A stretch of DNA of 64,000 nucleotides from Paractinoplanes ferrugineus (GTDB lineage Bacteria > Actinomycetota > Actinomycetes > Mycobacteriales > Micromonosporaceae), in NCBI RefSeq assembly GCF_016862195.1, contig NZ_BOMM01000071.1:17593-81592 (forward strand). The letters run 5' to 3'. Within the stretch, counting starts at the first letter, position 1. The number at the start of each line of letters is the position of its first letter. Below the pieces are notes generated by a model. The model did not search any database. It worked only from the letters and a program-made list of their open reading frames with translations, and was not told the origin of the DNA. Shown here one piece after another: positions 1 through 8,442 of the stretch. A program made the translations under genes and the position numbers.

Positions 1-1
1 C

Positions 2-49
2 ACCAGCGCCGAGAAAACCAGCCTGACCAGCATGCTCGGCACCTGCTGA
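2..49 (+). CDS. C-terminal tail of a CDS entering from the left (partial)
   Basis: The first bases read open to a TGA at 47-49, giving about 15 residues that end in Leu-Gly-Thr-Cys. The frame stops 7 bp before the end of the convergent LysR gene, a normal spacing for convergent actinobacterial genes. Too little is visible to name a product, and chance openness of so short a stretch cannot be excluded. Confidence 0.25.
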   Translation, partial: TSAEKTSLTSMLGTC

Positions 50-56
50 GGAAACG

Positions 57-1085
57 TCAGGCGATCTTCGGGTCGCGCCGGCCACTGCGGCCGGGGCGGC
101 CCGACAGGCCGCGGCCGGGCAGGAGCGACACCGCCTTCTGCACCCCGAGCTCCGGGTGCGCGGCCAGCCATCGCGCATAGCGCGGCCGCTGTAGCAACAC
201 TTCGAGGTACGACTCCACGGCGTACCCATAGAGCTCGGCCGCCTGATCGGCCGCCGGCGTCTCCGGGTCCCAGCCCAGCAGATGACGCCAGCGCAGCGGC
301 ACGCCGCGCAACGGAATCGCGATGGTGCCCTGCACCTGACGCACGCTGCCCTGCGCCAGGGCTACCGCCCCACCCGCCGCGACCAGGTCGAACGCGCTGC
401 TCGCGTCGATCTCGGTGGGAGTCCTGGGTGCGAAGCCCTCGCGGGCGCAGGCGGCGGCGAAGCACTCGTGGAAACAGCTGTCGCCGGGTGAGGTGATCCA
501 CGCCTCGTCGGCCAGTTCACCGAGGCTGATCTCGTCCTCGCCGGCGAGCGGATGCCGATCGTTGAGCAGCACCCAGACCGCGTCGACCGAGATGGCCTGC
601 CAGACCAGCCCGGGCGGCAGACCGGCAAGCGCCGAACACGCCCCGAGCAGGGCATAGTCGAGCCGCCCATCGACCACCATCTGGGCGATCTCGTTCTCCG
701 ACCAGGTCGAGTGGATCGAGACCGGACCGCCGGGATGAGCGTCGTTGAGCCGCCGGACCAGGCCGCCCACGATCGGGCCGTTGGTCGCGCCGAGGCGATA
801 TCGGGCCGTGCCACCGGCCGTGATGAGCTCGCTGGCCTCGTCGTGCAGGCCGGTGACGGCCGGGATGAGCACGCGGGCGCGGGCCAGCACGAGATCGCCC
901 AGCGGCGTCGGCAGAACTCCGCGCCGGTCGCGAATGAACAGCACCCCGCCGAGAATTCGCTCGATGCGCTGCAGCTGGGTGGTCAGTGCGGGCTGGGCGA
1001 GGCCGAGCGCCGCGGCGGCCTTGGTGACACTGCCGGCCTCGGCGATGGCCAGCACCATTCGAAGATGGCGCAACTCCAGCTCCAC
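57..1085 (-). CDS. LysR-family transcriptional regulator
   Basis: A 342-residue LysR-type regulator, slightly longer than the usual 290-330. The N-terminal winged helix-turn-helix (about residues 1-65) has the family pattern: ELRHLRMVLAIAEAGSVTKAA, then QPALTTQLQRIER as recognition helix. The rest matches the periplasmic-binding-protein-like effector domain. The GTG at 1085 is the only start that keeps the whole HTH. The C-terminal about 35 residues are Arg/Gly-rich and look like a disordered tail. LysR genes usually sit divergent from a target, but the upstream neighbour here is the unrelated DUF397 gene in the same direction, so the target is not evident. Effector unknown. Confidence 0.9.
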   Translation of the reverse strand: MELELRHLRMVLAIAEAGSVTKAAAALGLAQPALTTQLQRIERILGGVLFIRDRRGVLPTPLGDLVLARARVLIPAVTGLHDEASELITAGGTARYRLGATNGPIVGGLVRRLNDAHPGGPVSIHSTWSENEIAQMVVDGRLDYALLGACSALAGLPPGLVWQAISVDAVWVLLNDRHPLAGEDEISLGELADEAWITSPGDSCFHECFAAACAREGFAPRTPTEIDASSAFDLVAAGGAVALAQGSVRQVQGTIAIPLRGVPLRWRHLLGWDPETPAADQAAELYGYAVESYLEVLLQRPRYARWLAAHPELGVQKAVSLLPGRGLSGRPGRSGRRDPKIA

Positions 1086-1230
1086 ACAGCGAACCTAGAG
1101 TCGTCCCGGCTTCTCCGAAAGCACTTGCACGTTAATTTCGGCCATCTGAGGCTGTCCATTCGCGACAAGCTCATCCCGCCGAGTGTCCGGACCTCGGCAA
1201 ATGCATGCCACGAATACGGGAAGTGGCGGC

Positions 1231-1260
1231 GCCGCAACGCCCCGTGAGGGGCGCTGCGGC
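1231..1260. terminator. Strong hairpin, probable terminator of the XRE/DUF397 operon
   Basis: Arms at 1231-1243 and 1248-1260 pair over 13 bp with one mismatch around a GTGA tetraloop. There is no T-run, as is common for actinobacterial terminators. It lies about 80 bp past the DUF397 stop on the minus strand and upstream of the LysR start. Confidence 0.6.
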
Positions 1261-1342
1261 AATCCCCGATAGTCGACACCGGGAGAAGTTGACTTTGCGT
1301 GAGCACTTCCCATCGGTGCGTGGCTATCGGTAGGCTCCCAAG

Positions 1343-1564
1343 TCAGGAAACGATGTCGAACTCGCCATCCTTGGCCGAGTCCACGAAGGCGGACCACTCC
1401 GCCTGCGTGAACATGAGAGCCGGTCCAGACCGGTCCTTGCTGTCACGGACGGCCACGCCTGCGTCGAGGATTGCGACCTCTACACAGTTGTTGCCGCCAC
1501 TGCCGTTGCTGCGGCTGCCTTTTTTCCAGACAGCACCATTGAGATGGTGCGTGAGCAACCCCAA
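1343..1564 (-). CDS. DUF397 domain protein
   Basis: A 73-residue protein of the DUF397 family, nearly all domain. Recognisable features are the early W-K-K-G-S-R-S-N-G-S-G block, the NCVEVA stretch, the AVRDSKD segment and the closing WSAFVDSAKDGEFD. It lies 35 bp downstream of an XRE/DUF5753 regulator on the same strand. That is the standard actinobacterial pair, in which the small protein is thought to modulate the regulator (BldB/WhiJ-like systems of Streptomyces). Direct function in this strain is inferred from that pairing only. Confidence 0.92.
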   Translation of the reverse strand: MGLLTHHLNGAVWKKGSRSNGSGGNNCVEVAILDAGVAVRDSKDRSGPALMFTQAEWSAFVDSAKDGEFDIVS

Positions 1565-1599
1565 GCACCCCCCTTCGAATATGCGGTTGTCTCGGAGCC

Positions 1600-2487
1600 C
1601 TAAGCGACCAGCAGGCTCTCGATCATCTTGATTGTCTGGCGATGGTCGAGCGCCTTCGCGCTCAATCGCTCGAACTCTTTTCGGTAACGGGCAACCTCGG
1701 CAGGTTGCTCTTCGTAAGAGTCTCCCGCAAGACCTTCAAGATAGACAACATCCAGATGGGTGGTTTCCGCCCTGGATATCCCATGGTTCATCTGCGCGTC
1801 TACACCATGGAACTCTAATAGCGCCACCGGTCCACCGAGGAACGCGTGCTCGCCCGTTCCGAACGGTAGGATGCGCAACATCACATTCGGTAATTGAGCC
1901 ATTTCAATAAGGTGCCGAAGCTGTTCCGCCATCACTTCGGAACCGCCGATGACGCGCCGCACGACCGATTCGTCGATGAACCCGGTCAGCTCCAGCGGGC
2001 GGCGCTCGGTGAGCCGGCCCTGCCGGGTCAGGCGCAACGCCACTCGGCGGTCGATCTCGTGCGGTGGGTCGAACGAGCGGCCGGTGCGCATCAGCGCCCG
2101 GATGTACGCCTCGGTCTGCAGCAGACCGGGCACGATCGTCGGCTCCCAGGTCAGCATCGACGAGGCACCGGCCTCCAGGCCGACGAAATTGCCCGGCCGG
2201 ATCACATCGCGGTAGTCGCTCCACCAGGTGCGCTCGCGCGACATGCGGGCGAGCTCGATGAGCGCCTCGCGGTATGCCTCGTCGCGGACGTGGTAGAGAT
2301 CGAGAAGGTCCCGCACGTCGCGGGCGGTCACCGCGACACGCGCGGTCTCGATTCGGGTGACCTTGGCAGCGTGCCACTCGAAATGACGCGAGACATTCTC
2401 CTGCGTCAATCCGGCCGACTCGCGGCATCGTTTCAGCTCAGCACCCAGTCGTCGCCGTCGCAGCGTGGGGCCCTCATCTACGGACAC
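1600..2487 (-). CDS. XRE-family regulator with DUF5753 domain (WhiJ-like)
   Basis: A 295-residue DNA-binding protein. Residues about 10-70 form a helix-turn-helix of the XRE type (LGAELKRCRESAGLTQENVS, then WHAAKVTRIETAR). Residues about 105-285 are the DUF5753 ligand-binding-like region, with the typical motif around ATVVP-like TIVPGLLQTEAYIRAL and the closing HLDVVYLE segment. The GTG start at 2487 follows an AGGGGAG ribosome site at 6-7 bp. It is cotranscribed with the DUF397 gene. Family members control development or secondary metabolism in actinomycetes; the targets here are unknown. Confidence 0.9.
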   Translation of the reverse strand: MSVDEGPTLRRRRLGAELKRCRESAGLTQENVSRHFEWHAAKVTRIETARVAVTARDVRDLLDLYHVRDEAYREALIELARMSRERTWWSDYRDVIRPGNFVGLEAGASSMLTWEPTIVPGLLQTEAYIRALMRTGRSFDPPHEIDRRVALRLTRQGRLTERRPLELTGFIDESVVRRVIGGSEVMAEQLRHLIEMAQLPNVMLRILPFGTGEHAFLGGPVALLEFHGVDAQMNHGISRAETTHLDVVYLEGLAGDSYEEQPAEVARYRKEFERLSAKALDHRQTIKMIESLLVA

Positions 2488-2706
2488 CTGGACTCCCCTT
2501 GGCCTTCAGGTTTCCTCAGGTAATCGATCCTACGGCCAGGCCTGTCATGATCCAACGTGGACTCAAGCCCTGAACAAGAAGTCTAGTACTCCTTGTATTG
2601 ACCTTGATGTTGGGTACATGATGCGCCAGACATCGAGTATTGACTTCCTGTACTCACAGTGATCCTTCAAAACTTGGGTCTATACGGGTCTAAGGGGCGT
2701 GGCAGC

Positions 2707-3345
2707 GTGTTGGCTGACCAGTACTTCTTGATCGCACATCAGGACCGGACAGGCCGGTCCCGACTTCACCCGCGCGCGACGGGCCTGGGGCTCGCCGCAG
2801 CGTTGCTGGGTGAGCTGATCCTCGAAGGACGGATCGGGATCGCCGAAGGCGACCTCATCATCCTGGATCGGCATCCCCCGGCGGACGCGCTGGCGCACGA
2901 CATTCTCGACCTGCTCATCGCCCAGCCGCAACACCGCGATGTCCGCACCTGGCTCGCGTTCCTCTCGCAGGACGCCGAAGTCCGGGTCGGCGAGCGGCTC
3001 GTCCGTCTGGGCGCGGTCGATCTGGTCACCCGCCGGCGCATGCTCTCGACCGAGACCGTCTATCTACCGAACAGCGCCGAACAGCGCAACGCGGCCGCGT
3101 GGGCACCCGCCCGGCTGGCCAACCTGCTGGTCCGGGGCATCGAGCTGAGCCTGACCGACCGGGTCCTCGTCGGACTCGTGGCCGCGACCGGGCTGACCCG
3201 GCACGTGCTCTACGACTTCGAGATGCACCGGCAGGCGTTCCACTCGTTGCCGAGCGCCATGAGCGCACTCTCCGGTGACCTGCGGGACCTGATCGAATTC
3301 ACCGAGGCCTCCGTGGGCTCGGTCCTGACCGTCGGTCGGCGGTGA
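2707..3345 (+). CDS. GPP34 (Golgi phosphoprotein 3-like) family protein
   Basis: A 212-residue protein of the GPP34 family, which binds phosphatidylinositol-4-phosphate in eukaryotes; actinobacterial members are uncharacterised and may associate with membranes. The family pattern is clear: N-terminal LADQYFLIAHQD, then a small-residue helix LGLAAALLGELILEGRI, and a C-terminal ALVGLVAATGL-type segment. I place the start at GTG 2707 because AAGGGG lies 9 bp upstream and homology begins at the next residue; an ATG 48 bp further upstream would add an unlikely leader. The stop overlaps a GTG reading into the permease gene, but the permease probably starts at 3408. Confidence 0.85.
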   Translation: MLADQYFLIAHQDRTGRSRLHPRATGLGLAAALLGELILEGRIGIAEGDLIILDRHPPADALAHDILDLLIAQPQHRDVRTWLAFLSQDAEVRVGERLVRLGAVDLVTRRRMLSTETVYLPNSAEQRNAAAWAPARLANLLVRGIELSLTDRVLVGLVAATGLTRHVLYDFEMHRQAFHSLPSAMSALSGDLRDLIEFTEASVGSVLTVGRR

Positions 3346-3407
3346 GCGCCATCGGGCGGCACCACCTCCGGCGCAACAACTCTGATCAATGGGCCGGGAG
3401 GATGTTG

Positions 3408-4943
3408 ATGCATCAGAAGGAACCCGCCGAGCCGGACATCGTGGCCCGTGCGCTCGCCAAGAACCGTTTGGGCGTACCGTCCGTGGTGTTCTTCGGAGTG
3501 GCGGGGGCCGCACCGCTGACCGTGATCATCGGTGCGATCTCGACCATCTACGCGATCATCGGAAGCACCGCGGTGCCGATCGCGTACGTGGCGGTGGCGG
3601 GCATTCTCTCGCTGTTCACGGTCGGGTTCGTGGCGATGAGCCGGCATATCGTCAACTCCGGCGCCTTCTACTCGTACATCAGTCACGGACTCGGCCGGGT
3701 GATCGGTGTCGGCGCGGCGTTCGTGGCCCTCCCGGCCTACTCGCTGATGCAGATCGGGCTGTTCGGTCTCTTCGGCTCGGCCGCGTCCGGCATCCTCGCC
3801 GAGTTCGGCCTCGTCACCCCCTGGTACGTGTGCGCCATCGCCGCCTGGCTGGTGGTCACGGTGCTCGGCATGCTCTGGGTCGACCTCTCGGGCAAGGTGC
3901 TGGCCGTGCTGCTGGTCGCCGAGATCTCGATCGTGCTGCTCTACGACGTCGTGATGGTCGCCAACCCGGCCGGCGGGCACGTCGACTTCACCCCCTTCAA
4001 CCCGGCCCCGCTGCTGACCCCGGTCGTCGGATCACTGCTGGTACTCGCCGTCGCCGGCTTCGTCGGCTTCGAGGCCACCGTCGTCCTCTCCGAGGAGACC
4101 AAGGACCCGAAGAAGACCATCGGCCGGGCCACCCACTGGGCCGTGCTGCTGGCCGGCGCGCTGTGCGCGGTCTCCGCCTGGGCGATGGCGGTGAGCACCG
4201 GACCGTCGAACATCGCCGGGACGGCCGCCGAGCACCAGACCGACCTGGTCTTCTTCCTGGTCGGCAAGCACCTGCCGGCACCCCTGGTCAACATGGGTTA
4301 CCTGCTGTTCCTGACGAGCGTGTTCGCGGCCCTGCTCGCGTTCCACGCGGCGGTCGCCCGCTATCAGTTCGCCCTCGGTCGCGAGGGTGTGCTGCCCGCG
4401 GTATTCGGTCGCACTCACCCGCGCACCGGCGCTCCACTGGCCGGTTCGATCACCCAGAGCGTGCTGGCCATCCTGGTCCTGAGTGCCTACGCGGTTTCCG
4501 GTCTCGAGCCGGTGCGTTACGTGTTCGCCTGGCTCACCACGATCGGCGGCCTCGGCGTGCTGATTCTGATGTGGGCGACCTCGGCCGCCGTGATCGGCTT
4601 CTTCGCTCGTGGACGCCGGACGGAGAACGCGTGGCGCGCCTACATCGCGCCGTTCCTCTCCTTCCTTCTGCTGTCCATCGTGCTGACCGCCACGGTGATC
4701 GGCTTCGGCGAACTGCTCCAAGTCGACGGTGACTCGCCGTTCCAATGGCTGATCCCCGTGCTCTACCTGGGTGTGGCCCTGCTCGGTTTCATCTGGGCCT
4801 TGATCATGCGGGCCGCGCGCCCGGAGGTCTACGCCCAGATCGGCCGCGGCGCCGACGGCCGGACGAGCATCCTGTCCGACATCCAGTGGCCGACCAAGCA
4901 ACTCCATGGCGACCCGGTCGGGGCCCGTGGCTATCCCTACTAG
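3408..4943 (+). CDS. APC-superfamily amino acid permease
   Basis: A 511-residue integral membrane protein of the amino acid-polyamine-organocation superfamily, with about 12 hydrophobic segments. The N-terminal signature VVFFGVAGAAPLT occurs about 25 residues in, and the conserved loop FEATVVLSEETKDPKKTIGRA follows TM6, as in APC permeases. It probably imports amino acids or polyamines by proton symport; the substrate cannot be read. ATG 3408 has GGGAGG six bases upstream, while ATG 3402 touches that site, so 3408 is preferred. The GPP34 gene ends 62 bp upstream and a GNAT gene starts 25 bp downstream, suggesting one transcription unit. Confidence 0.88.
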   Translation: MHQKEPAEPDIVARALAKNRLGVPSVVFFGVAGAAPLTVIIGAISTIYAIIGSTAVPIAYVAVAGILSLFTVGFVAMSRHIVNSGAFYSYISHGLGRVIGVGAAFVALPAYSLMQIGLFGLFGSAASGILAEFGLVTPWYVCAIAAWLVVTVLGMLWVDLSGKVLAVLLVAEISIVLLYDVVMVANPAGGHVDFTPFNPAPLLTPVVGSLLVLAVAGFVGFEATVVLSEETKDPKKTIGRATHWAVLLAGALCAVSAWAMAVSTGPSNIAGTAAEHQTDLVFFLVGKHLPAPLVNMGYLLFLTSVFAALLAFHAAVARYQFALGREGVLPAVFGRTHPRTGAPLAGSITQSVLAILVLSAYAVSGLEPVRYVFAWLTTIGGLGVLILMWATSAAVIGFFARGRRTENAWRAYIAPFLSFLLLSIVLTATVIGFGELLQVDGDSPFQWLIPVLYLGVALLGFIWALIMRAARPEVYAQIGRGADGRTSILSDIQWPTKQLHGDPVGARGYPY

Positions 4944-4968
4944 CACCTGCAGCAAGGAGACGCGAGCA

Positions 4969-5580
4969 ATGACGCACGCCGTCCATGATCTGGTGACTCG
5001 CAGCGTCGCGCCGGTCGACGCGGACGAGCTCACCGATCTCGTCGCCGCAGCCATGCACGACGGGCCGGTCGCCCGATGGCTGCAACCCGACGACGGCGTG
5101 CGGCATGCGGCCGGCCCCGACTACTTCGCGATCTTCGTGGAGCACACCCTGCGGTGGGGCGAGGTGTACGCGACGAAGGACGGCACCGGCCGGTTGACCG
5201 GTGCCGCCCTGTGGTTCCCGCTGACGGTCGCACTGCCGTCACCGATCGACTACGAGCGCAGGCTCAAGGAGATCGCCGGCGAGGCGCACGACCGCATGTG
5301 CCTGCTGGACACGGCACTGGAGAACGAACACCCCGTCGGACCGCATCACTATCTTGCTTTCCTGGCCGTCCACCCCGACCAGCAAAATCGGGGACTGGGC
5401 AGCACGCTTCTCCGCCGGCACCATCGCCGGCTCGACGCGGCCGGGTTGTCGGCCTATCTCGAGGCGAACGACCCGCGTAACCGCGACCTCTACCGGCGAC
5501 ACGGATATCAGGTCCGGTCCGTGATCGAGCTACCCGACGGACCACCCATCTGGACGATGTGGAGGCCGCCCCTGGACTGA
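4969..5580 (+). CDS. GNAT-family N-acetyltransferase
   Basis: A 203-residue acetyl-CoA-dependent acyltransferase. The GNAT core is in the second half: the beta4 strand HYLAFLAVHPDQQNRGLGSTLL contains the Q/RxxGxG/A pyrophosphate-binding loop (QNRGLG), followed by LSAYLEANDPRNRDLYRRHGY, the usual final helix and strand. The start at ATG 4969 is set by AAGGAGA 8 bp upstream. It directly follows the permease on the same strand, 25 bp apart, so it may modify the imported compound or be co-regulated with it. Substrate unknown. Confidence 0.88.
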   Translation: MTHAVHDLVTRSVAPVDADELTDLVAAAMHDGPVARWLQPDDGVRHAAGPDYFAIFVEHTLRWGEVYATKDGTGRLTGAALWFPLTVALPSPIDYERRLKEIAGEAHDRMCLLDTALENEHPVGPHHYLAFLAVHPDQQNRGLGSTLLRRHHRRLDAAGLSAYLEANDPRNRDLYRRHGYQVRSVIELPDGPPIWTMWRPPLD

Positions 5581-5591
5581 GAACGACCAGA

Positions 5592-6143
5592 TCACGCAGC
5601 GGACGGGAACTCGTAGAGCCAGAAGGACTGCTGGTCGATCCGGCTGAAGCGCATGTTCGCCGTGACCCGGCTGATCATCAGCCGGAAGATGCGGGACATG
5701 TGCCGGACATCGTCGTTGTAGCTGCAGATGTCCAGCCCCACCAGGCCGTTCTGAGTGGCGGCGACAAGGTACATCTGCTCCACCAGCTGCGCGAACGCCT
5801 CGCGTCCCTGGTGCTCCGGGCTGACGGCGACGAAGCCGATGTACCAGATCTTCCGTGACGCGTAGTGCTCCGGCCAGTGGCGTTCGAAGTACTGAGGTGC
5901 GATCAGAGGAACCGCATCGAGGTCGTTGGTATACGTAGCGATCCCGCACAGTTGGCCCTCGTCGGTGAGAGCAAGATACTTGCTGACTCGGCTGTCGCGC
6001 ATGACCTCGTCGAACTCCGACGGGAACATCATGTGCCGCTGGACCGCCAGCGTGTTCAGCTCGTCGAACGCGTCTTGGTAGAGGCGCCATGCAGCGCTGT
6101 GCAGATCACCATCGATGATCTGGTCGACAACTTTGATTAGCAT
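5592..6143 (-). CDS. GNAT-like acetyltransferase
   Basis: A 183-residue protein with a GNAT-like fold pattern: a strand ending in IWYIGFVAVSPEHQGREAFAQLVEQ carries a V-x-P-E-H-Q-G loop at the acetyl-CoA position. The loop continues Arg-Glu-Ala instead of the usual xGxGxA, so the pyrophosphate loop is degenerate. ATG 6143 is preceded by GGGGGAG at about 6 bp; an in-frame start 39 bp upstream lacks a site. It converges on the previous GNAT gene with an 11-bp gap. The altered loop leaves open whether it is an active enzyme. Confidence 0.7.
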   Translation of the reverse strand: MLIKVVDQIIDGDLHSAAWRLYQDAFDELNTLAVQRHMMFPSEFDEVMRDSRVSKYLALTDEGQLCGIATYTNDLDAVPLIAPQYFERHWPEHYASRKIWYIGFVAVSPEHQGREAFAQLVEQMYLVAATQNGLVGLDICSYNDDVRHMSRIFRLMISRVTANMRFSRIDQQSFWLYEFPSAA

Positions 6144-6442
6144 GCTTTGCTCCCCCGCGGGACGCGGCCCGCTTGCTCGCACTCATACCGATCAATGATC
6201 TATTGACCCACAGAGTACGAACAGTGACGCCGCAAACACAATGAGTGTTCGCTGATTGGGTGTGCCAATCGCCGGGGAGACGCTCCACTGTGCCCTGAAC
6301 CGTGCAAGTTGCGGGCCGGGAGTCAATTACCGCGGGCATCCGCCAATGCCCTTACGCGACGATTCCGGGCAGCTCCGAGAAGATCGAACTCCGGTGATCA
6401 ATTGTCGCACAGATCTTCCGGCAGAGTCGCTGACCGCCCCCG

Positions 6443-6478
6443 CCGCCGGCCGCCCCCATGGCGGCCGGCGGTGCTTTT
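6443..6478 (+). terminator. Rho-independent-type terminator without an evident upstream gene
   Basis: CCGCCGGCCGC at 6443-6453 pairs perfectly with 6461-6471 (11 bp, 7-base loop). TGCTTTTC follows on the plus strand. No plus-strand gene lies within 850 bp upstream, so the terminated transcript would be a small RNA or attenuated leader starting in 6180-6440. Confidence 0.7.
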
Positions 6479-6693
6479 CACCTGGGCTTTCCGGCCCCGG
6501 ATCGAGGGCTCCGGCCGGCCCGGCGCACCCCTCGCACGGGCCTGCTGGGCGGGGACGGAGCGCTTGCCGAACCGGCCGTCGTCCTAACCCGACGGTCGTC
6601 GCCGACGGCACCGCCACCACCTGCGAAAAGGAGCATTCGGCAGCCGTGGCGGCGGTTTCCGCCAGGCGTGAAGGCTCGCAAATCCTCCCGTAA

Positions 6694-6842
6694 GGTGACC
6701 GAAAACCGGTGCAAGTACGCACCGTGACTTCGAGCGCGGTCACCGGCGGTCGATCAAAATGCATCCTTGGCAACCGCAGGAGGGTTCCCAGCCTGCGAAA
6801 AGCCGGGTCCGAGCAGCTAGCGGGCCATCTCTGCCACCCCGC
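6694..6842 (+). ncRNA. Candidate structured RNA upstream of the lipase gene
   Basis: GGTGACC (6694-6700) pairs with GGTCACC (6738-6744) and encloses a second hairpin GGTGC/GCACC (6708-6712 with 6719-6723). Downstream are GCAGG/CCTGC (6776-6780 with 6792-6796) and GCGGG/CCCGC (6820-6824 with 6838-6842). The block CCGAGCAGCTA (6809-6819) and later CCCCGCAGG recall the 3' half of the ydaO/yuaA (cyclic-di-AMP) riboswitch, which often precedes secreted-protein genes in actinobacteria. I do not see the 5' half, so identity is unproven. Confidence 0.3.
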
Positions 6843-7219
6843 AGGTATCCACGTGTCACTGATCGGAAACGGTCGTACTCGGCGGTCACCAGTCGAGGAA
6901 ACGGCCACTTTTGGTGGCTCTGCGTGCGGGCTGTACGGCGCCCTTCCCGGCCCCACCGACAGGGTCCCGGCCTGCGGAATCGTGGTGCTCACGGCGTACC
7001 CGGACGGGTGCCTGATCTTGAATTCGGGTGGCTCGAATAACTCGGAATGGTATGGGTTATCGAGGGCGGCTCTTTCGCTTTTCGGTCGTCGCACCGATCA
7101 GTACTTCGAGACCAGTACCAGAAGGACTACGCATCTGCGTACTTCAACCGGCGTCGGTAATCCCCATACGCTTTGCCCCGGCTCTGATCATCAACCCTAC
7201 TCACGGGAATGGAGTGCGC

Positions 7220-8323
7220 GTGAAAACACGCTCGCGCTTACTACTGGTCGCATTGTTGGCGGTTTGCGGCATCGCCGTCGCCCCGACCGGGCCGGCCGCA
7301 GCCGGCTCGCTCCCCGGCACGGTGCTCACCTCGGCGACCGCGACCCTGCCGGCCGAGCTGAGCCCGCTGGCGACCGGCAAGCGGATCCAATACCTCACGA
7401 CCGACCTCAACGGCCTGCTCATCCCCGCCACCGGACTGATCCTCACGCCCAAGAGCAACAAGAAGAACCGCACGGTGGCCTGGGCGCACGGCTCGACCGG
7501 CCTGGCCGACCAGTGCGCGCCGTCGAACAACCAGGGCGTCTTCTGGCCCGAGGCGCGCGTCGCGGTCGCCGCCCTGCTCGGCAAGGGCTGGACGGTCGCC
7601 GCGGCCGACTTCCCCGGGCTCGGCACGCCGCTGGCCCACCCCTACCTGGTCGGTGGCAGCGAGGCCCGCTCGGTGATCGACAGTGTGAAGGCCGCGCGTA
7701 ACCTCGACTCCGCGCTGTCGACGCAGTACGTGGTGGACGGGCATTCGCAGGGTGGGCAGGCCGCGCTGTTCGCCAGCCAGATCGCCCCGTCCTATGACGG
7801 CAACCTGGTGCTCAAGGGCACCGCCTCGATCGCGCCGGCCTCCAACGTGGATGCCCTGGCCCCGCTGATCCCGGGCACTCCCGGACAGGGTTACCTGGTG
7901 ATGGGCCTGTACGGGCTGGCCGCCGTCGACCCGACGTTCAGCCCCAACTCGGTGCTGGCACCCCAGGCGAAGACCAAGACGTCGAGCCTCAACACCGGGT
8001 GCCTCGAGCAGATCCTCGCCGCCTATCAGAACCTGACGGCCGAGCAGCTCCTGGTCGGTGGGGCGCTGCCGGACGCGGTGGTCACCAAGCTCGCGCACTA
8101 CGACAACCCGGCTCAGACCTCCCCGAGTGCACCGATCCTGATCGTGCAGGGCACCGACGACGAGGCGGTGCCGGTTTTCATCACGCATGATCTGCTGTTG
8201 CCGCAGTTGCAGGCCTACGCCCAGCCGGTGACTTACACCGAACTGGCCGGCGCCACCCACGACTCATCCGTGATCCAGTCGGCGGACGCGGTGGCGACGT
8301 GGATCGCCGCCCGCTTCACCTGA
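7220..8323 (+). CDS. Secreted lipase / alpha-beta hydrolase
   Basis: A 367-residue exported protein of the alpha/beta-hydrolase fold, resembling actinobacterial secretory lipases. A signal peptide starts with KTRSR, followed by a hydrophobic stretch and an APTGPAAAG cleavage region near residue 30. The nucleophile motif GHSQGG is in the segment YVVDGHSQGGQAALFAS; an Asp in VQGTDDEAVP and a His in the LAGATHDSS segment complete the catalytic triad. GTG 7220 is chosen because GGAG lies 5 bp upstream and the signal peptide begins there. A strong hairpin follows the stop. The long upstream region may act as a regulatory leader. Confidence 0.85.
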   Translation: MKTRSRLLLVALLAVCGIAVAPTGPAAAGSLPGTVLTSATATLPAELSPLATGKRIQYLTTDLNGLLIPATGLILTPKSNKKNRTVAWAHGSTGLADQCAPSNNQGVFWPEARVAVAALLGKGWTVAAADFPGLGTPLAHPYLVGGSEARSVIDSVKAARNLDSALSTQYVVDGHSQGGQAALFASQIAPSYDGNLVLKGTASIAPASNVDALAPLIPGTPGQGYLVMGLYGLAAVDPTFSPNSVLAPQAKTKTSSLNTGCLEQILAAYQNLTAEQLLVGGALPDAVVTKLAHYDNPAQTSPSAPILIVQGTDDEAVPVFITHDLLLPQLQAYAQPVTYTELAGATHDSSVIQSADAVATWIAARFT

Positions 8324-8330
8324 CCGACGG

Positions 8331-8366
8331 GAGGACGGCACTCGGCCGCCACCGGGTGCCGTCCTC
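8331..8366. terminator. Bidirectional terminator between lipase and lacI-type gene
   Basis: GAGGACGGCAC (8331-8341) and its perfect complement (8356-8366) form an 11-bp stem with a 14-base loop, followed on the plus strand by ACTCCCTCTTT. It sits between the stops of two convergent genes. Confidence 0.75.
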
Positions 8367-8442
8367 ACTCCCTCTTTACCCAAGCTCGATCATGCGAAAT
8401 CCCAGCCCACTCCCACGTCCTCGGCGGCGGCCGGGCGAACGG

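Larger units (their letters stand above)
6144..7219. other. 1.08-kb stretch without a convincing gene
   Basis: Between the GNAT-like gene and the lipase no open frame shows family similarity or normal actinobacterial codon use. The region does hold a perfect 11-bp terminator hairpin (6443-6471) followed by a T-run, and a chain of nested hairpins at 6694-6842. Its composition is also more mixed, with AT-richer patches at 6181-6250 and 7020-7200. It could encode one or two non-coding RNAs or a long structured leader for the lipase. Confidence 0.6.

Noticed and set aside
6809..6850. Firm call of a cyclic-di-AMP riboswitch
   Set aside because: Only short 3' motifs resemble ydaO and there is an extra insertion; the diagnostic 5' half is not seen, so it is listed only as a candidate structure.
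6327..7094. 255-codon minus-strand frame in the gene-free kilobase
   Set aside because: No family match, no ribosome site, unusual Pro/Arg/Ser composition, and it crosses a strong terminator hairpin and the hairpin chain.
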